Counted from the stretch's first letter, positions 8,181-17,539 are shown. The stretch is 36,289 nucleotides of DNA from an uncultured Prochlorococcus sp. (GCA_902606505.1 CACLGU010000014.1:1-36289); one strand, 5' to 3'. Program-made: numbers and translations. Notes: generated from the sequence alone by a model not told the origin.

Positions 8181-11012
8181 ATGCTAAAACTTTTGTTGGG
8201 AGATCCGAATACACGAAAGTTAAAGCGCTATCAACCAATAGTGGAAGAGATAAATTTTTTAGAAGAAGAAATTTCTCAATTGAATGATGATGAGCTGAGA
8301 AAAGAAACTCAAAATCTTAAATCAAATATTTCAGCAGAATTAGATTTTAAAAAACAAAAAGAACTCCTAGAAGAATTTCTTCCTAAAGCCTTTGCAATCG
8401 TAAGAGAAGCAAGTAAACGTGTTCTTGATATGAGACATTTTGATGTTCAGTTAATAGGCGGGATGGTTTTACATGAGTGTCAAATTGCTGAGATGAAGAC
8501 TGGAGAGGGAAAAACTCTTGTCGCAACTTTACCTTGTTATCTAAATGCTCTTACTGGAAAAGGTGTTCATGTTGTTACTGTAAATGATTATTTAGCCAGA
8601 AGAGATGCAGAGTGGATGGGACAAGTTCATCGTTTTTTAGGTTTATCCGTTGGTTTGATTCAGCAAGATATGAATCCAGTTGAGAGGAAGAGAAATTATG
8701 ATTGTGATATAACTTATGCGACAAATTCAGAATTGGGATTTGATTATTTAAGAGATAATATGGCTACCGATATTAATGAGGTAGTTCAAAGAAAATTTAA
8801 TTATTGCGTAATTGATGAGGTGGATTCAATATTAATTGATGAAGCAAGAACGCCTCTAATAATTTCTGGCCAAGTTGAAAGACCACAAGAAAAATATCAA
8901 AAAGCTGCAGAATTATCTCAGGCATTGGTCAAAGCAAAAGAATTAAGTAAAGATGGTATTGATCCAGAAGGGGATTATGAAGTTGATGAAAAACAGAGAA
9001 GTTGCATATTAACTGATCAGGGTTTTGCAAAATGTGAAGAGTACTTAGGAGTTAATGATTTATATAATCCTCAAGATCCTTGGGCGCATTATATAACTAA
9101 TGCTTTAAAAGCTAAAGAATTATTTATTAAAGATGTAAATTATATTATTAAGAACGATGAGGCCGTCATAGTGGATGAATTTACTGGTAGGGTAATGCCA
9201 GGAAGACGTTGGAGTGATGGACAACATCAGGCAATAGAAGCAAAAGAGAGTCTTAAAATTCAACCTGAGACTCAAACATTAGCATCCATAACTTATCAGA
9301 ATTTTTTCCTTCTATATCCTGGTTTAGCAGGAATGACGGGAACTGCAAAAACTGAGGAGGTTGAATTTGAAAAAACTTATAAATTAGAATCAACAGTTAT
9401 ACCTACAAATCAAATAAGAAAGAGGCAAGATTGGTCTGATCAAGTATTTAAGACAGAGATTGCTAAATGGAAAGCCGTTGCTAAAGAAACTACGCAAATT
9501 CATAGAGAAGGTAGACCTGTTCTAGTTGGTACGACAAGTGTTGAAAAAAGTGAATTATTAAGTTCACTTTTATCTGAAGAAAAAATCCCACATAATTTGT
9601 TAAATGCTAAGCCAGAGAACGTTGAACGTGAGGCCGAAATTGTTGCTCAGGCAGGAAGAGCAGGTGCTGTTACTATTGCGACTAATATGGCTGGAAGGGG
9701 AACAGATATAATTCTTGGAGGTAATAGTGACTATATGGCAAGGCTTAAAGTAAAAGAAATTTTAATACCTTTGTTAGTCAAGCCTGATAATGAGCATAAG
9801 CCACCAATACCTAAACAAAGAAGTTCAAAATCTAAAGGTGGTTTTTCTAAAAAAGCTGTTACAAATTTGACAAAGAACATTTCAAATTCTTCAACTAGTC
9901 TTTTCCCTTGTAAGCTCGATGAAGCATTTGAAAAGAAACTCTCTCTTTTATCTGATGAACTTGTAAAAAATTGGGGAGAAAGACAACTTTCCGTCTTGGA
10001 GCTTGATGACAGATTAGCTACAGCTGCAGAAAAAGCACCAACTGATGATAACTCGATAAAGCTTTTAAGAGAATCTTTGTCTGATGTAAAAAAAGAATAT
10101 GAAAAAGTTTTGATTCATGAAGAAGAAAAAGTAAGAGAAGCTGGTGGCTTACATGTCATTGGTACTGAGAGACATGAATCAAGAAGAGTGGATAATCAAC
10201 TAAGAGGAAGAGCAGGAAGACAGGGTGATCTTGGAAGTACAAGATTCTTTTTATCTTTAGATGATAATTTATTAAGGATTTTTGGAGGTGATCGAGTAGC
10301 AAATCTAATGAATGCTTTTAGGGTTGATGAAGATATGCCTATTGAGTCAGGAATGCTTACTAGGTCTCTAGAAAGTGCTCAAAAGAAAGTTGAAACCTAC
10401 TATTACGATATTAGAAAACAAGTATTTGAATACGATGAGGTAATGAATAATCAAAGAAAAGCAGTTTATGGCGAAAGACTAAGAGTATTGAAAGGAATTG
10501 ATTTAAAGAAACAAGTAATAGGATATGGAGAAAGGACAATGATTGAAATTGTAGATGCTTATATTAATCCTGATCTTCCTCCTGAGGAATGGAATATTGA
10601 TCAATTAATTTCTAAAGTCAAAGAATTTATATATTTATTAGATGATCTTAAATCTGATGATATTAATTTACTGTCAATAGAAGAATTAAAAAACTATCTT
10701 CAAGAGCAATTACGAATAGCTTATGATTTAAAGGAATCACAAATAGAAAAGATTCGTCCAGGATTGATGAGAGAAGCTGAAAGATTTTTCATTTTGCAGC
10801 AAATCGATAATTTATGGAGAGAACATCTCCAATCCATGGATTCCTTGAGGGAATCAGTTGGATTGAGAGGTTATGGTCAAAAAGATCCATTAATCGAATA
10901 TAAAAACGAAGGATATGACATGTTTCTTGAAATGATGACTAATATGAGACGAAATGTTATTTATTCAATGTTTATGTTTCAACCTAAAACTGACGCTAAT
11001 GAACAAAGTTAA
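8181..11012 (+). CDS. secA: Preprotein translocase ATPase SecA
   Basis: Motor of the Sec pathway; it drives unfolded precursors through SecYEG into the thylakoid and plasma membranes. Walker A is M-K-T-G-E-G-K-T (about 105-112), followed by V-N-D-Y-L-A-R-R-D and the [14 protein letters not shown] helicase block. The second nucleotide domain shows [10 protein letters not shown] and R-G-R-A-G-R-Q-G-D. At 943 residues it is longer than the E. coli protein because of a charged Ser/Lys-rich insert at about 530-600, a place where cyanobacterial and plastid SecA differ from proteobacterial ones. The C-terminus ends without the Cys-rich zinc motif used for SecB binding. A good Shine-Dalgarno precedes the ATG. 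It ends 8 bases before the convergent cysE stop. Confidence 0.99.
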   Translation: MLKLLLGDPNTRKLKRYQPIVEEINFLEEEISQLNDDELRKETQNLKSNISAELDFKKQKELLEEFLPKAFAIVREASKRVLDMRHFDVQLIGGMVLHECQIAEMKTGEGKTLVATLPCYLNALTGKGVHVVTVNDYLARRDAEWMGQVHRFLGLSVGLIQQDMNPVERKRNYDCDITYATNSELGFDYLRDNMATDINEVVQRKFNYCVIDEVDSILIDEARTPLIISGQVERPQEKYQKAAELSQALVKAKELSKDGIDPEGDYEVDEKQRSCILTDQGFAKCEEYLGVNDLYNPQDPWAHYITNALKAKELFIKDVNYIIKNDEAVIVDEFTGRVMPGRRWSDGQHQAIEAKESLKIQPETQTLASITYQNFFLLYPGLAGMTGTAKTEEVEFEKTYKLESTVIPTNQIRKRQDWSDQVFKTEIAKWKAVAKETTQIHREGRPVLVGTTSVEKSELLSSLLSEEKIPHNLLNAKPENVEREAEIVAQAGRAGAVTIATNMAGRGTDIILGGNSDYMARLKVKEILIPLLVKPDNEHKPPIPKQRSSKSKGGFSKKAVTNLTKNISNSSTSLFPCKLDEAFEKKLSLLSDELVKNWGERQLSVLELDDRLATAAEKAPTDDNSIKLLRESLSDVKKEYEKVLIHEEEKVREAGGLHVIGTERHESRRVDNQLRGRAGRQGDLGSTRFFLSLDDNLLRIFGGDRVANLMNAFRVDEDMPIESGMLTRSLESAQKKVETYYYDIRKQVFEYDEVMNNQRKAVYGERLRVLKGIDLKKQVIGYGERTMIEIVDAYINPDLPPEEWNIDQLISKVKEFIYLLDDLKSDDINLLSIEELKNYLQEQLRIAYDLKESQIEKIRPGLMREAERFFILQQIDNLWREHLQSMDSLRESVGLRGYGQKDPLIEYKNEGYDMFLEMMTNMRRNVIYSMFMFQPKTDANEQS

Positions 11013-11020
11013 ATCAATAT

Positions 11021-11755
11021 TTAATCATCTCCAAGAAATTCAAAAATTTCTTTGTCTTTAAGATTTTGAGAATCACCAAGTTTAGAAATATCAATAGATT
11101 CTGAGTTCGCTAAACATTGTAGGGTTTTTTGTAATTTAAGAATTTCATTTTCAAGAGAGTCTATCCTATCCATTAAATTTTTTATCACATTAGCTTCTGC
11201 ATCTGGTAAGGCAGAGTGAGCTAACGGATTTACTTTGACACCACTTTGATGCACTACCCTGCCAGGGACTCCAACAACAGTACTGTTCCCTTCTACATTT
11301 CGAACAACTACTGAACCCGCGCCGATACGTGTATTAGATCCTACTCTGATGGATCCAAGGATTTTTGCTCCTGCCCCAACTACAACATTTTCCATTAAGG
11401 TTGGGTGTCTTTTGCCATGGCTTTTCCCAGTACCTCCTAATGTAACTCCCTGATATAGAAGACAATTATTTCCTATCTCAGCTGTTTCTCCAATTACAAC
11501 TCCCATTCCATGATCTATGAAAACGCGTTTACCAATTTTTGCCCCAGGATGGATTTCAATACCTGTTACTAATCGATTAAAATGACTCATTAAGCGGGGT
11601 ATCAAAGGAATCTTTAATTGCCATAATTTATGCGTAAACCTATGAATAACTATTGATTGAAAGCCGGGGTAGCAAAGAAATATTTCTATTATTCCTCTAG
11701 CGGCAGGATCTCTCTCTCTAATAATTTCTATATCTGATTTAAAAGTTTTTAGCAT
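11021..11755 (-). CDS. cysE: Serine O-acetyltransferase
   Basis: Acetylates L-serine with acetyl-CoA to O-acetylserine, the carbon acceptor for sulfide in cysteine synthesis. The left-handed beta-helix (hexapeptide) domain is clear: H-P-G-A-K-I-G, D-H-G-M-G-V-V-I-G-E-T, G-V-T-L-G-G-T-G and R-H-P-T, with active-site histidines in the D-H and R-H-P motifs. This is the short CysE form (244 residues). After the V-G-V-P-G-R-V-V end of the helix there is about 70 residues of tail, predicted helical with heptad-like spacing (L-M-D-R-I-D-S-L-E-N-E-I-L-K-L). The last residues are L-G-D-D, not the terminal isoleucine that docks into CysK in enterobacterial enzymes. It follows the GntR regulator gene by 6 bases, suggesting one transcript. 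Confidence 0.97.
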   Translation of the reverse strand: MLKTFKSDIEIIRERDPAARGIIEIFLCYPGFQSIVIHRFTHKLWQLKIPLIPRLMSHFNRLVTGIEIHPGAKIGKRVFIDHGMGVVIGETAEIGNNCLLYQGVTLGGTGKSHGKRHPTLMENVVVGAGAKILGSIRVGSNTRIGAGSVVVRNVEGNSTVVGVPGRVVHQSGVKVNPLAHSALPDAEANVIKNLMDRIDSLENEILKLQKTLQCLANSESIDISKLGDSQNLKDKEIFEFLGDD

Positions 11756-11761
11756 CTTTTT

Positions 11762-12748
11762 CTAATTAATAACTCCTATTTCTTTTTTTAATTGATTTAT
11801 TGTTTCGATACTTAAATAATTTCTAGCACATATTATTTGAGGTAATCTCATTAGCTGAGAACGATTTTTTAATAATGCGTTTTCTACAACTGATAAACTA
11901 GGTCCATCACAAACTATATGGTTAGAAGCTTTTAAAAGTGATAATAATCTACTGTTATTGTCTGAGATTGCGGTCATAAGAATTAATTCACTACCTCTCA
12001 TACTGTGTATTATGATTTCTGCTGCCCTCAATAAACCGGGACTTATACTAACAATACCTACGCAACTCCCAGCATTTAATTCCTTTAGAATTTTCAATTC
12101 CTTTTGGAAATCGCTCAAGTCAACTGCAATAGCTCGAACCCCATGTTGTTTAGCAACTTTTTCTAGAGGCTGTAAAAAATATCTGCTTGTGACAATAGTA
12201 CCACTATTTGAATTACTCAAAACTTTTTCTAATTCTTCCATAGGAACAACTTCTACTGGTACATTAACTGTTTTAGAAAGGTCTTCTGCTATTAACATAG
12301 AAGCGCCGATATCCTCTCTAGGAGTACTGACTATGATTCTTGATCCACACTTAATACGCCAATCAATTTCATTGGTCAATATATCTCTCGTTTCTTGTAA
12401 ACTGCATCCTAGATTTATCAAATTGTCAATAACTTTTTTTGCTTCTTGATCAGGTGGTTTACTTATTTTATCTTTTGAATAAAAAGTTTTTTTAAATTCT
12501 CTTTTAGTAAGATTATCTCTTACATAGATACCTGATCCAGCTATTGCTTCAACAACCCCATCTATTTCCAGTTGTCTGTATACTTTGCTTATGGTATTTC
12601 GATGAAGTCCAGTCTGCATTGCAAGTTGCCTTGTACTAGGAAGTCTGTGCCCTGGAGGATAATGTCTTGCAGCAATTGCAAAACAAATTTGGTTGTATAG
12701 TTGTGTCGATGCCGGGATATCACTTTCTTGTTGAATATGGAATCTCAC
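11762..12748 (-). CDS. GntR-family transcriptional regulator with a long unassigned C-terminal domain
   Basis: DNA-binding regulator. Residues about 10-78 form a GntR winged helix: S-T-Q-L-Y-N-Q-I, then P-P-G-H-R-L-P-S-T-R-Q-L-A, then L-H-R-N-T-I-S-K-V-Y-R-Q-L-E and G-S-G-I-Y-V for the wing. A polar linker follows to about 110. The remaining roughly 215 residues are not an aminotransferase (no PLP-lysine motif) and not an obvious FCD domain; alternating strands and helices suggest an alpha/beta, ligand-binding-like fold. The start is GTG at 12746-12748. The gene is followed after 6 bases by cysE and preceded by infC. Synechocystis has a GntR-type regulator (Sll1961) linked to photosystem stoichiometry; whether this is its orthologue is only a hypothesis. 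Ligand and targets unknown. Confidence 0.88.
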   Translation of the reverse strand: MRFHIQQESDIPASTQLYNQICFAIAARHYPPGHRLPSTRQLAMQTGLHRNTISKVYRQLEIDGVVEAIAGSGIYVRDNLTKREFKKTFYSKDKISKPPDQEAKKVIDNLINLGCSLQETRDILTNEIDWRIKCGSRIIVSTPREDIGASMLIAEDLSKTVNVPVEVVPMEELEKVLSNSNSGTIVTSRYFLQPLEKVAKQHGVRAIAVDLSDFQKELKILKELNAGSCVGIVSISPGLLRAAEIIIHSMRGSELILMTAISDNNSRLLSLLKASNHIVCDGPSLSVVENALLKNRSQLMRLPQIICARNYLSIETINQLKKEIGVIN

Positions 12749-12825
12749 TTTAGAAAAATCCTGTCTAATTTATTCTTGCATATAGTGACACTCTAACATT
12801 CGTCATATTTTTTGAAAAAAATTTA

Positions 12826-13398
12826 TCACCCATCATCTTTTTTAATAAGCGGAGTTTTACGAGGGCTTAAAAACATAATCATGTTTCTTCCCTCTCTTTT
12901 GGGTTTTTGTTGAACTTCTGATTGCTCTTCTAAATCATTAGCCATTTTCAAAAGAAGTGTTTCAGCTAAATTTGAGTGTTGAATTTCTCTACCCCTAAAA
13001 AATACAGTACATTTTACTTTGTCTCCTGATTTTAAAAATTTAGTAGCTTGACCTATGCGGACATCATAATCATGCTTGTCAATTTTGTACCTCATTTTTA
13101 CTTCTTTAACTTCTGTTTGATGGGATTTTTTCTTTGCTTCCTTAGCTTTCTTTTCTTGTTCAAATTTATATTTTCCGTAGTTCATTATTCTACAAACAGG
13201 TGGATTTGCTTTTTCACTCACCAAAACTAAATCAAGTTCTCTTTGAGATGCTATTTCTAATGCTTTTAATCTATCTATGACACCTAATTGTTTTCCATCT
13301 GAATCAACAACTCTCAATTGAGGGTATTTTATTCTTTCATTAATATTTGGTAGCTCTCTAACGGGAGCTCGGCGGTCAAAGCGTGGGCGTGGGGGCAT
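12826..13398 (-). CDS. infC: Translation initiation factor IF-3
   Basis: Binds the 30S subunit, keeps 50S away and checks start-codon and initiator tRNA pairing. Both domains are visible: the N-terminal half with [17 protein letters not shown] and [16 protein letters not shown], a lysine-rich linker at about 82-93, and the C-terminal domain with [14 protein letters not shown] and F-R-G-R-E-I-Q-H. The 190-residue length is normal. The start is an ordinary ATG, unlike the AUU start used by E. coli infC for self-control, so that form of autoregulation is not expected. It lies 53 bases after miaA on the same strand; neither rpmI nor rplT follows, a split from the common infC-rpmI-rplT operon. Confidence 0.98.
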   Translation of the reverse strand: MPPRPRFDRRAPVRELPNINERIKYPQLRVVDSDGKQLGVIDRLKALEIASQRELDLVLVSEKANPPVCRIMNYGKYKFEQEKKAKEAKKKSHQTEVKEVKMRYKIDKHDYDVRIGQATKFLKSGDKVKCTVFFRGREIQHSNLAETLLLKMANDLEEQSEVQQKPKREGRNMIMFLSPRKTPLIKKDDG

Positions 13399-13451
13399 TC
13401 AGTTAATTTAATAAATTGATTGGATGAAGAACAAAATCTATTTTTATAGAG

Positions 13452-14351
13452 TTAGCTTAAAAAAGTCTCTATCTTGATTATTGCATCTTTTAGCAGGTTT
13501 TTGTTATTAAGCCAAAGAGGATTATTTTTATTACGAAACCAAGTCTTTTGTCTTTTTGCAAATTGCATCGTTTTTGTTGTAGTTAACTCAATCGCTTTGT
13601 CAATTGTTGAATGGTTATTTAAAACATCCCTAGCTTCTCGATAACCTATGGTTTCTAATATTGGTAAATCAAATCCGTATTTAGAGATTAGATGGTTCGT
13701 CTCCTCAATAATTCCAGATAAAAACATATTTTTTGTTCTTTGTAAAATTCTTTCTTTTAAATTATCTCTATCTAATCCAAGCTCTAGTATCCTCCATTCA
13801 GGTGGCTTTTGAACTTTCAGAGTTGATAATGGTTTACCTGTAACATAAAAGACTTCTAAAGCTCTTATCGTTCTAATGTGGTCAGCAAAATTGATTTTTT
13901 CTGTTGATAATGGATCACAATTTTTTAACAAGTCCCAACATTTTTCCTGGCCAAGTTCTTCTAATTGTATTCTCAAATTCTTTTGAGGAGGGACATCTGG
14001 TACGAAAAACCCTTTTGTGATTGAGTTCATATACAATCCACTCCCTCCAACAAGAAAAGGTAGAGAATCTTTTTTAATTTCTCTTTTTATTGATTTTTGA
14101 GCAATTTTTTGAAATTGTTTTACATTAATTGGATTGATTGGTTCCTCAATATCTATTAAAAAATGTTTTATTTTTTTTTGTTGGTTTTTAGATGGTTTGG
14201 CTGTTCCAATATCCATAGACTTATAAATTTGTCTTGAATCGATATTGTGTATATGAGTTTTAAAATATTCTGCAATTTCAATAGCTAATTCTGTTTTGCC
14301 ACTTGCAGTAGGCCCAATTAAAATTATTACATGAGGTGGATATGAGGACAT
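13452..14351 (-). CDS. miaA: tRNA dimethylallyltransferase
   Basis: Transfers a dimethylallyl group from DMAPP to N6 of adenosine 37 in tRNAs that read codons starting with U. The P-loop is G13-P-T-A-S-G-K-T20, followed by the D-S-R-Q-I-Y-K substrate motif, D-I-G-T-A-K-P and the V-G-G-S-G-L-Y block, then I-G-Y-R-E near residue 233 and a C-terminal [11 protein letters not shown] signature. The 299-residue length is typical. It is divergent from gyrB across 151 bases and is the first gene of a minus-strand run with infC, the GntR regulator and cysE. Confidence 0.97.
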   Translation of the reverse strand: MSSYPPHVIILIGPTASGKTELAIEIAEYFKTHIHNIDSRQIYKSMDIGTAKPSKNQQKKIKHFLIDIEEPINPINVKQFQKIAQKSIKREIKKDSLPFLVGGSGLYMNSITKGFFVPDVPPQKNLRIQLEELGQEKCWDLLKNCDPLSTEKINFADHIRTIRALEVFYVTGKPLSTLKVQKPPEWRILELGLDRDNLKERILQRTKNMFLSGIIEETNHLISKYGFDLPILETIGYREARDVLNNHSTIDKAIELTTTKTMQFAKRQKTWFRNKNNPLWLNNKNLLKDAIIKIETFLS

Positions 14352-14455
14352 ATGAATTTCTGAAGAAAAAAATATTAGCTATATAATTAAAGTGGTTAAA
14401 TTTTTCATTGACTTAGAGCCTTTATCTTATTGCAGTGGTAAGTTTAACGAAAGAC

Positions 14456-14479
14456 CTTTTAAAAATAACATTTTAAAAG
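14456..14479. repeat. Perfect 9-bp inverted repeat upstream of gyrB
   Basis: CTTTTAAAA (14456-14464) and TTTTAAAAG (14471-14479) flank the spacer ATAACA. It lies 23 bases before the gyrB ATG, in the gap between divergent miaA and gyrB. Being made mostly of A and T it would be a weak RNA hairpin; it may be a protein site or chance in A+T-rich DNA. Confidence 0.45.
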
Positions 14480-14502
14480 TTTAATATTTTTTTTTATATT
14501 AA

Positions 14503-16470
14503 ATGAGTGAGGACAAAAGATCTAATAAAATCTCAAATGATTATGGCGCGGAACAGATTCAGGTTTTAGAAGGGTTAGAACCAGTTCGTAAACGTCCTGG
14601 TATGTATATAGGTTCTACAGGACCTAGAGGATTACATCATTTAGTATATGAGGTAGTTGATAACTCCGTTGATGAAGCACTTGCAGGACATTGTGATCAT
14701 ATAGAAATAGTCCTTCGAACAGATGGTTCCGCTTTAATTTCTGACAATGGACGAGGTATTCCAACAGATATTCATCCAAGAACAGGGAAAAGTGCCTTAG
14801 AAACTGTACTAACTGTTCTTCATGCAGGAGGAAAATTTGGAAGTGGTGGTTATAAAGTTTCAGGGGGTTTGCATGGAGTAGGAATATCAGTAGTTAATGC
14901 TTTAAGCGAATGGGTTAATGTGACTGTTTATAGGGATGGCAGCGAATTTAATCAAAGATTTGAAAAAGGGGTGTCAAAGGGTGAATTGCAAAGTAAAAAG
15001 CAGACTGACAAACCATATAAGAAAGGAACAACTATTTGCTTTAAACCCGATAATACGATTTTTTCTGGAGGAATTGAATTTGAATATGCTCTTCTTTCAT
15101 CAAGGTTAAGAGAACTAGCTTACCTTAACGGCGGAGTAAAAATTGTTTTTAGAGATGAAAGAAATAAATTATCAGATGGTTCTTTTAAAGAAGAAATTTA
15201 CTTATATCAAGGAGGTATTAAAGAATATGTTGAATACATGAATGCTGAAAAAGAGTCTATTCATCCTGAAATAATTTATGTTGACTCACAGAAAGAAAAT
15301 GTATATGTAGAAGCAGCTTTGCAATGGTGTTCAGATGTATATTCAGATAATATTTTAGGATTTGCAAATAATATTAGAACTATTGATGGTGGAACTCATA
15401 TAGAAGGGCTAAAAACAGTTCTGACGAGAACTTTCAATAATCTTGCAAAAAAGAGAGGCAAAAGAAAAGATCTTGAAAAAAATTTAGCTGGCGAAAATAT
15501 TAGAGAGGGCTTGACTGTTGTTTTATCGGTAAAAGTTCCAGATCCCGAATTTGAAGGGCAAACAAAAACAAAATTAGGAAATACCGAAGTAAGAGGAATT
15601 GTGGATTCTCTCATTGGTGAGGCTCTCACAAAATATATGGAGTTCAATCCTGGAATTTTGGACTTGATTCTTGAAAAAGCAATTCAATCATTTAATGCAG
15701 CAGAAGCTGTTAGAAGGGCTAGAGAGTTGGTAAGAAGAAAAAGTGTTCTTGAAAGTTCCACCTTACCGGGCAAATTAGCAGATTGTAGTTCTAGAGATCC
15801 CTCAGAATCAGAAATTTATATAGTTGAAGGAGATTCAGCTGGTGGCTCTGCAAAACAAGGTCGAGATAGAAAATTTCAGGCTATTTTGCCTCTGAGGGGT
15901 AAAATTCTTAACATTGAAAAAACTGATGATACTAAAATATATAAAAACACAGAAATACAGTCATTAATAACAGCGCTAGGATTAGGAATAAAAGGAGAGG
16001 AGTTCGATGAAAGCTCTTTGAGGTATCATAGAGTTGTAATTATGACGGATGCTGATGTTGACGGTGCTCATATTAGAACTCTATTGCTGACATTTTTTTA
16101 CAGATACCAAAGAGAACTCGTTGAGAAAGGATTTATATATATTGCTTGTCCCCCTCTTTATAAAGTTGAAAGAGGAAAGAATCATAATTACTGTTATAAC
16201 GAGAATCAATTAAAGGATACAATTCAAGGTTTTGGAGAAAATGCAAATTATAATATCCAAAGATTTAAGGGATTAGGTGAGATGATGCCAAAACAATTAT
16301 GGGATACAACTATGAATCCTCAAACGAGGATGATGAAAAGGGTTGAAATCGAAGATGCACTTGAAGCTGACAGAATATTCAATATATTAATGGGAGATAA
16401 AGTTGCACCAAGAAGAGAATTTATTGAAACTCATAGTAGTAACTTAGATATGGCAACTTTAGATATATGA
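14503..16470 (+). CDS. gyrB: DNA gyrase subunit B
   Basis: ATPase subunit of the type II topoisomerase that introduces negative supercoils. The GHKL ATPase is clear: Y-E50-V-V-D-N-S with the general-base glutamate, D81-N-G-R-G-I-P, and G-G-L-H-G-V-G at about 121-127. The transducer domain follows with the Q-T-K-T-K-L-G motif. The TOPRIM domain shows E-G-D-S-A-G-G-S-A and D-A-D-V-D-G-A-H-I-R, and the R-F-K-G-L-G-E-M tail ends the protein. At 655 residues it lacks the roughly 165-residue insert of E. coli GyrB, as in most bacteria. Its stop overlaps the next ATG (ATGA), so translation of the small exported protein is probably coupled. The gene heads a run that continues through crcB1, crcB2 and possibly mgtE. 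Confidence 0.99.
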   Translation: MSEDKRSNKISNDYGAEQIQVLEGLEPVRKRPGMYIGSTGPRGLHHLVYEVVDNSVDEALAGHCDHIEIVLRTDGSALISDNGRGIPTDIHPRTGKSALETVLTVLHAGGKFGSGGYKVSGGLHGVGISVVNALSEWVNVTVYRDGSEFNQRFEKGVSKGELQSKKQTDKPYKKGTTICFKPDNTIFSGGIEFEYALLSSRLRELAYLNGGVKIVFRDERNKLSDGSFKEEIYLYQGGIKEYVEYMNAEKESIHPEIIYVDSQKENVYVEAALQWCSDVYSDNILGFANNIRTIDGGTHIEGLKTVLTRTFNNLAKKRGKRKDLEKNLAGENIREGLTVVLSVKVPDPEFEGQTKTKLGNTEVRGIVDSLIGEALTKYMEFNPGILDLILEKAIQSFNAAEAVRRARELVRRKSVLESSTLPGKLADCSSRDPSESEIYIVEGDSAGGSAKQGRDRKFQAILPLRGKILNIEKTDDTKIYKNTEIQSLITALGLGIKGEEFDESSLRYHRVVIMTDADVDGAHIRTLLLTFFYRYQRELVEKGFIYIACPPLYKVERGKNHNYCYNENQLKDTIQGFGENANYNIQRFKGLGEMMPKQLWDTTMNPQTRMMKRVEIEDALEADRIFNILMGDKVAPRREFIETHSSNLDMATLDI

Positions 16471-16796
16471 TTAATCATGTTCTCAAGAATTGTTGTTTAA
16501 TTACTTTTGCATTAATTGCTCCAATTACATTACCTGCTGGTGGGATTCAAAAAAGTTTAAATCAAAATAAGTTTCCCAAAAACACAAATGAAATTATTTT
16601 GAGTTCCAAAACTTCTCTTTATTCTTGTCCAAAAATTTATGATAAGGAACTATTAGTTCTTGATATAGGTACAAATTTATCAATATTACGTAATTGGAAA
16701 GTCAGCAAAAGTGAAACTTGGGTTAGGGTTGAATTGGCTTCTAATAAATTTTTAGATGATCCTAATAGGATTTTAAAAGGCTGGATAAAAATGTAA
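16467..16796 (+). CDS. Small exported protein with SH3-like C-terminal region, function unknown
   Basis: 109 residues. An N-terminal hydrophobic stretch at about 5-24 after a basic start looks like a Sec signal peptide, with a plausible cut near L-P-A-G-G. The mature part is short, Lys/Asn/Ser-rich, then from about residue 52 resembles a bacterial SH3-type barrel: L-Y-S-C-P, L-D-I-G-T-N-L-S-I-L-R-N-W, then T-W-V-R-V-E-L and the closing G-W-I-K-M. Such domains often bind peptidoglycan or peptides, but no enzyme domain is attached. Its ATG overlaps the gyrB stop, and crcB1 begins 3 bases after its own stop, so the three are likely co-transcribed although no functional link to gyrase is known. 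One or two cysteines near the start argue weakly for a lipoprotein, but there is no clear lipobox. Confidence 0.72.
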   Translation: MINHVLKNCCLITFALIAPITLPAGGIQKSLNQNKFPKNTNEIILSSKTSLYSCPKIYDKELLVLDIGTNLSILRNWKVSKSETWVRVELASNKFLDDPNRILKGWIKM

Positions 16797-16799
16797 ATT

Positions 16800-17165
16800 T
16801 TGGCTTTTAGTTCAATAAGTATAATTTTAATCGGCAGTACTTTTGGCTTAATACTGAGAATATTTATACAAAATAATTTTAAAAAAAGTATTGGTTTTGA
16901 TATTCAGAATACTTCAATAGTAAATTTTTTATCATCTTTTTTTTTAGGAATTTTAGTAGCTTTAAATTTTATGAATAACGAAATTTTAGTTTTATTTTAC
17001 AGCGGTTTTTTAGGATGTTTTAGTACATTTTCTTCCTTCATATATCAACTATTTATCTTATTTAAAATGAGAAAATTCCTAAGATTATTTTTTCACTATA
17101 TTGAAGTGATAATTTTTTCATTCCTCTTCTTTTATTTGGGTTATTTTTTTATTCAGTTTTTTTGA
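16800..17165 (+). CDS. crcB: CrcB/FluC fluoride channel subunit 1
   Basis: Membrane fluoride exporter subunit; Fluc channels are antiparallel dimers that let toxic fluoride leave the cell. The 121 residues form four hydrophobic segments. Family marks are G-S-T-F-G-L-I-L-R20, the pore asparagine V-N42-F and the G69-F-L-G-C-F-S-T-F-S-S-F80 block containing both Phe-box positions (F77, F80). The glycine that normally follows N42 by three is serine here. The start is TTG at 16800, 3 bases after the previous stop; no ATG exists before the first helix. The partner gene starts one base after this stop. Two adjacent short CrcB genes usually mean an obligate heterodimer. Codon use is extremely A/T-rich and Phe/Ile-heavy. 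Confidence 0.88.
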   Translation: MAFSSISIILIGSTFGLILRIFIQNNFKKSIGFDIQNTSIVNFLSSFFLGILVALNFMNNEILVLFYSGFLGCFSTFSSFIYQLFILFKMRKFLRLFFHYIEVIIFSFLFFYLGYFFIQFF

Positions 17166-17166
17166 A

Positions 17167-17496
17167 GTGAAAATAAATAATTTTATTTATATATTTTTAG
17201 CCGCTTACTTGGCTACTTTTTTAAGATTAACTATAAATAATAATTTTTTTATTTCAATAATTGGATCATTTTTAGTGGGTTTTTTTGTCAGTAAAAGATT
17301 AAATTATTCAACTGAAAAAATTTTATTAAGTGGTTTTTTTTCTTGCTTTACATCCTTTAGCGGATTTATATATTTTTTGTACAAAATTTTAAATCAAGGG
17401 GATTGGATAAAATTTATAATTTTTTTTAATTTAATCATTATCGTAAATTTATTCACAATGCTTTTTGGGTTTTGGATAAGTAGAAAAATTACTTAG
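17167..17496 (+). CDS. crcB: CrcB/FluC fluoride channel subunit 2
   Basis: Second fluoride-channel subunit, 109 residues with four hydrophobic segments. It retains L-R20 at the end of the first conserved block, I-G-S-F-L-V-G at about 32-38, and G56-F-F-S-C-F-T-S-F-S-G-F67 with Phe-box positions F64 and F67. The position of the pore asparagine is serine (S30), and the usual G-x-x-G of the first helix is not visible, so this copy looks degenerate where subunit 1 is intact. The start is GTG at 17167, one base after the crcB1 stop, which argues for coupled translation. mgtE follows after 43 bases. Function as the pair partner of subunit 1 is inferred from arrangement and family precedent. Confidence 0.83.
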   Translation: MKINNFIYIFLAAYLATFLRLTINNNFFISIIGSFLVGFFVSKRLNYSTEKILLSGFFSCFTSFSGFIYFLYKILNQGDWIKFIIFFNLIIIVNLFTMLFGFWISRKIT

Positions 17497-17539
17497 ATTT
17501 CATATAATGATGTTGTTACTTTGATAAGGGATTATATTT

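Noticed and set aside
11958..12449. 163-codon plus-strand frame
   Set aside because: Antisense shadow of the GntR regulator with no recognisable domain.
16700..16800. Fluoride riboswitch before crcB1
   Set aside because: Only three bases separate the genes, and no such fold is seen in the coding end of the upstream gene.
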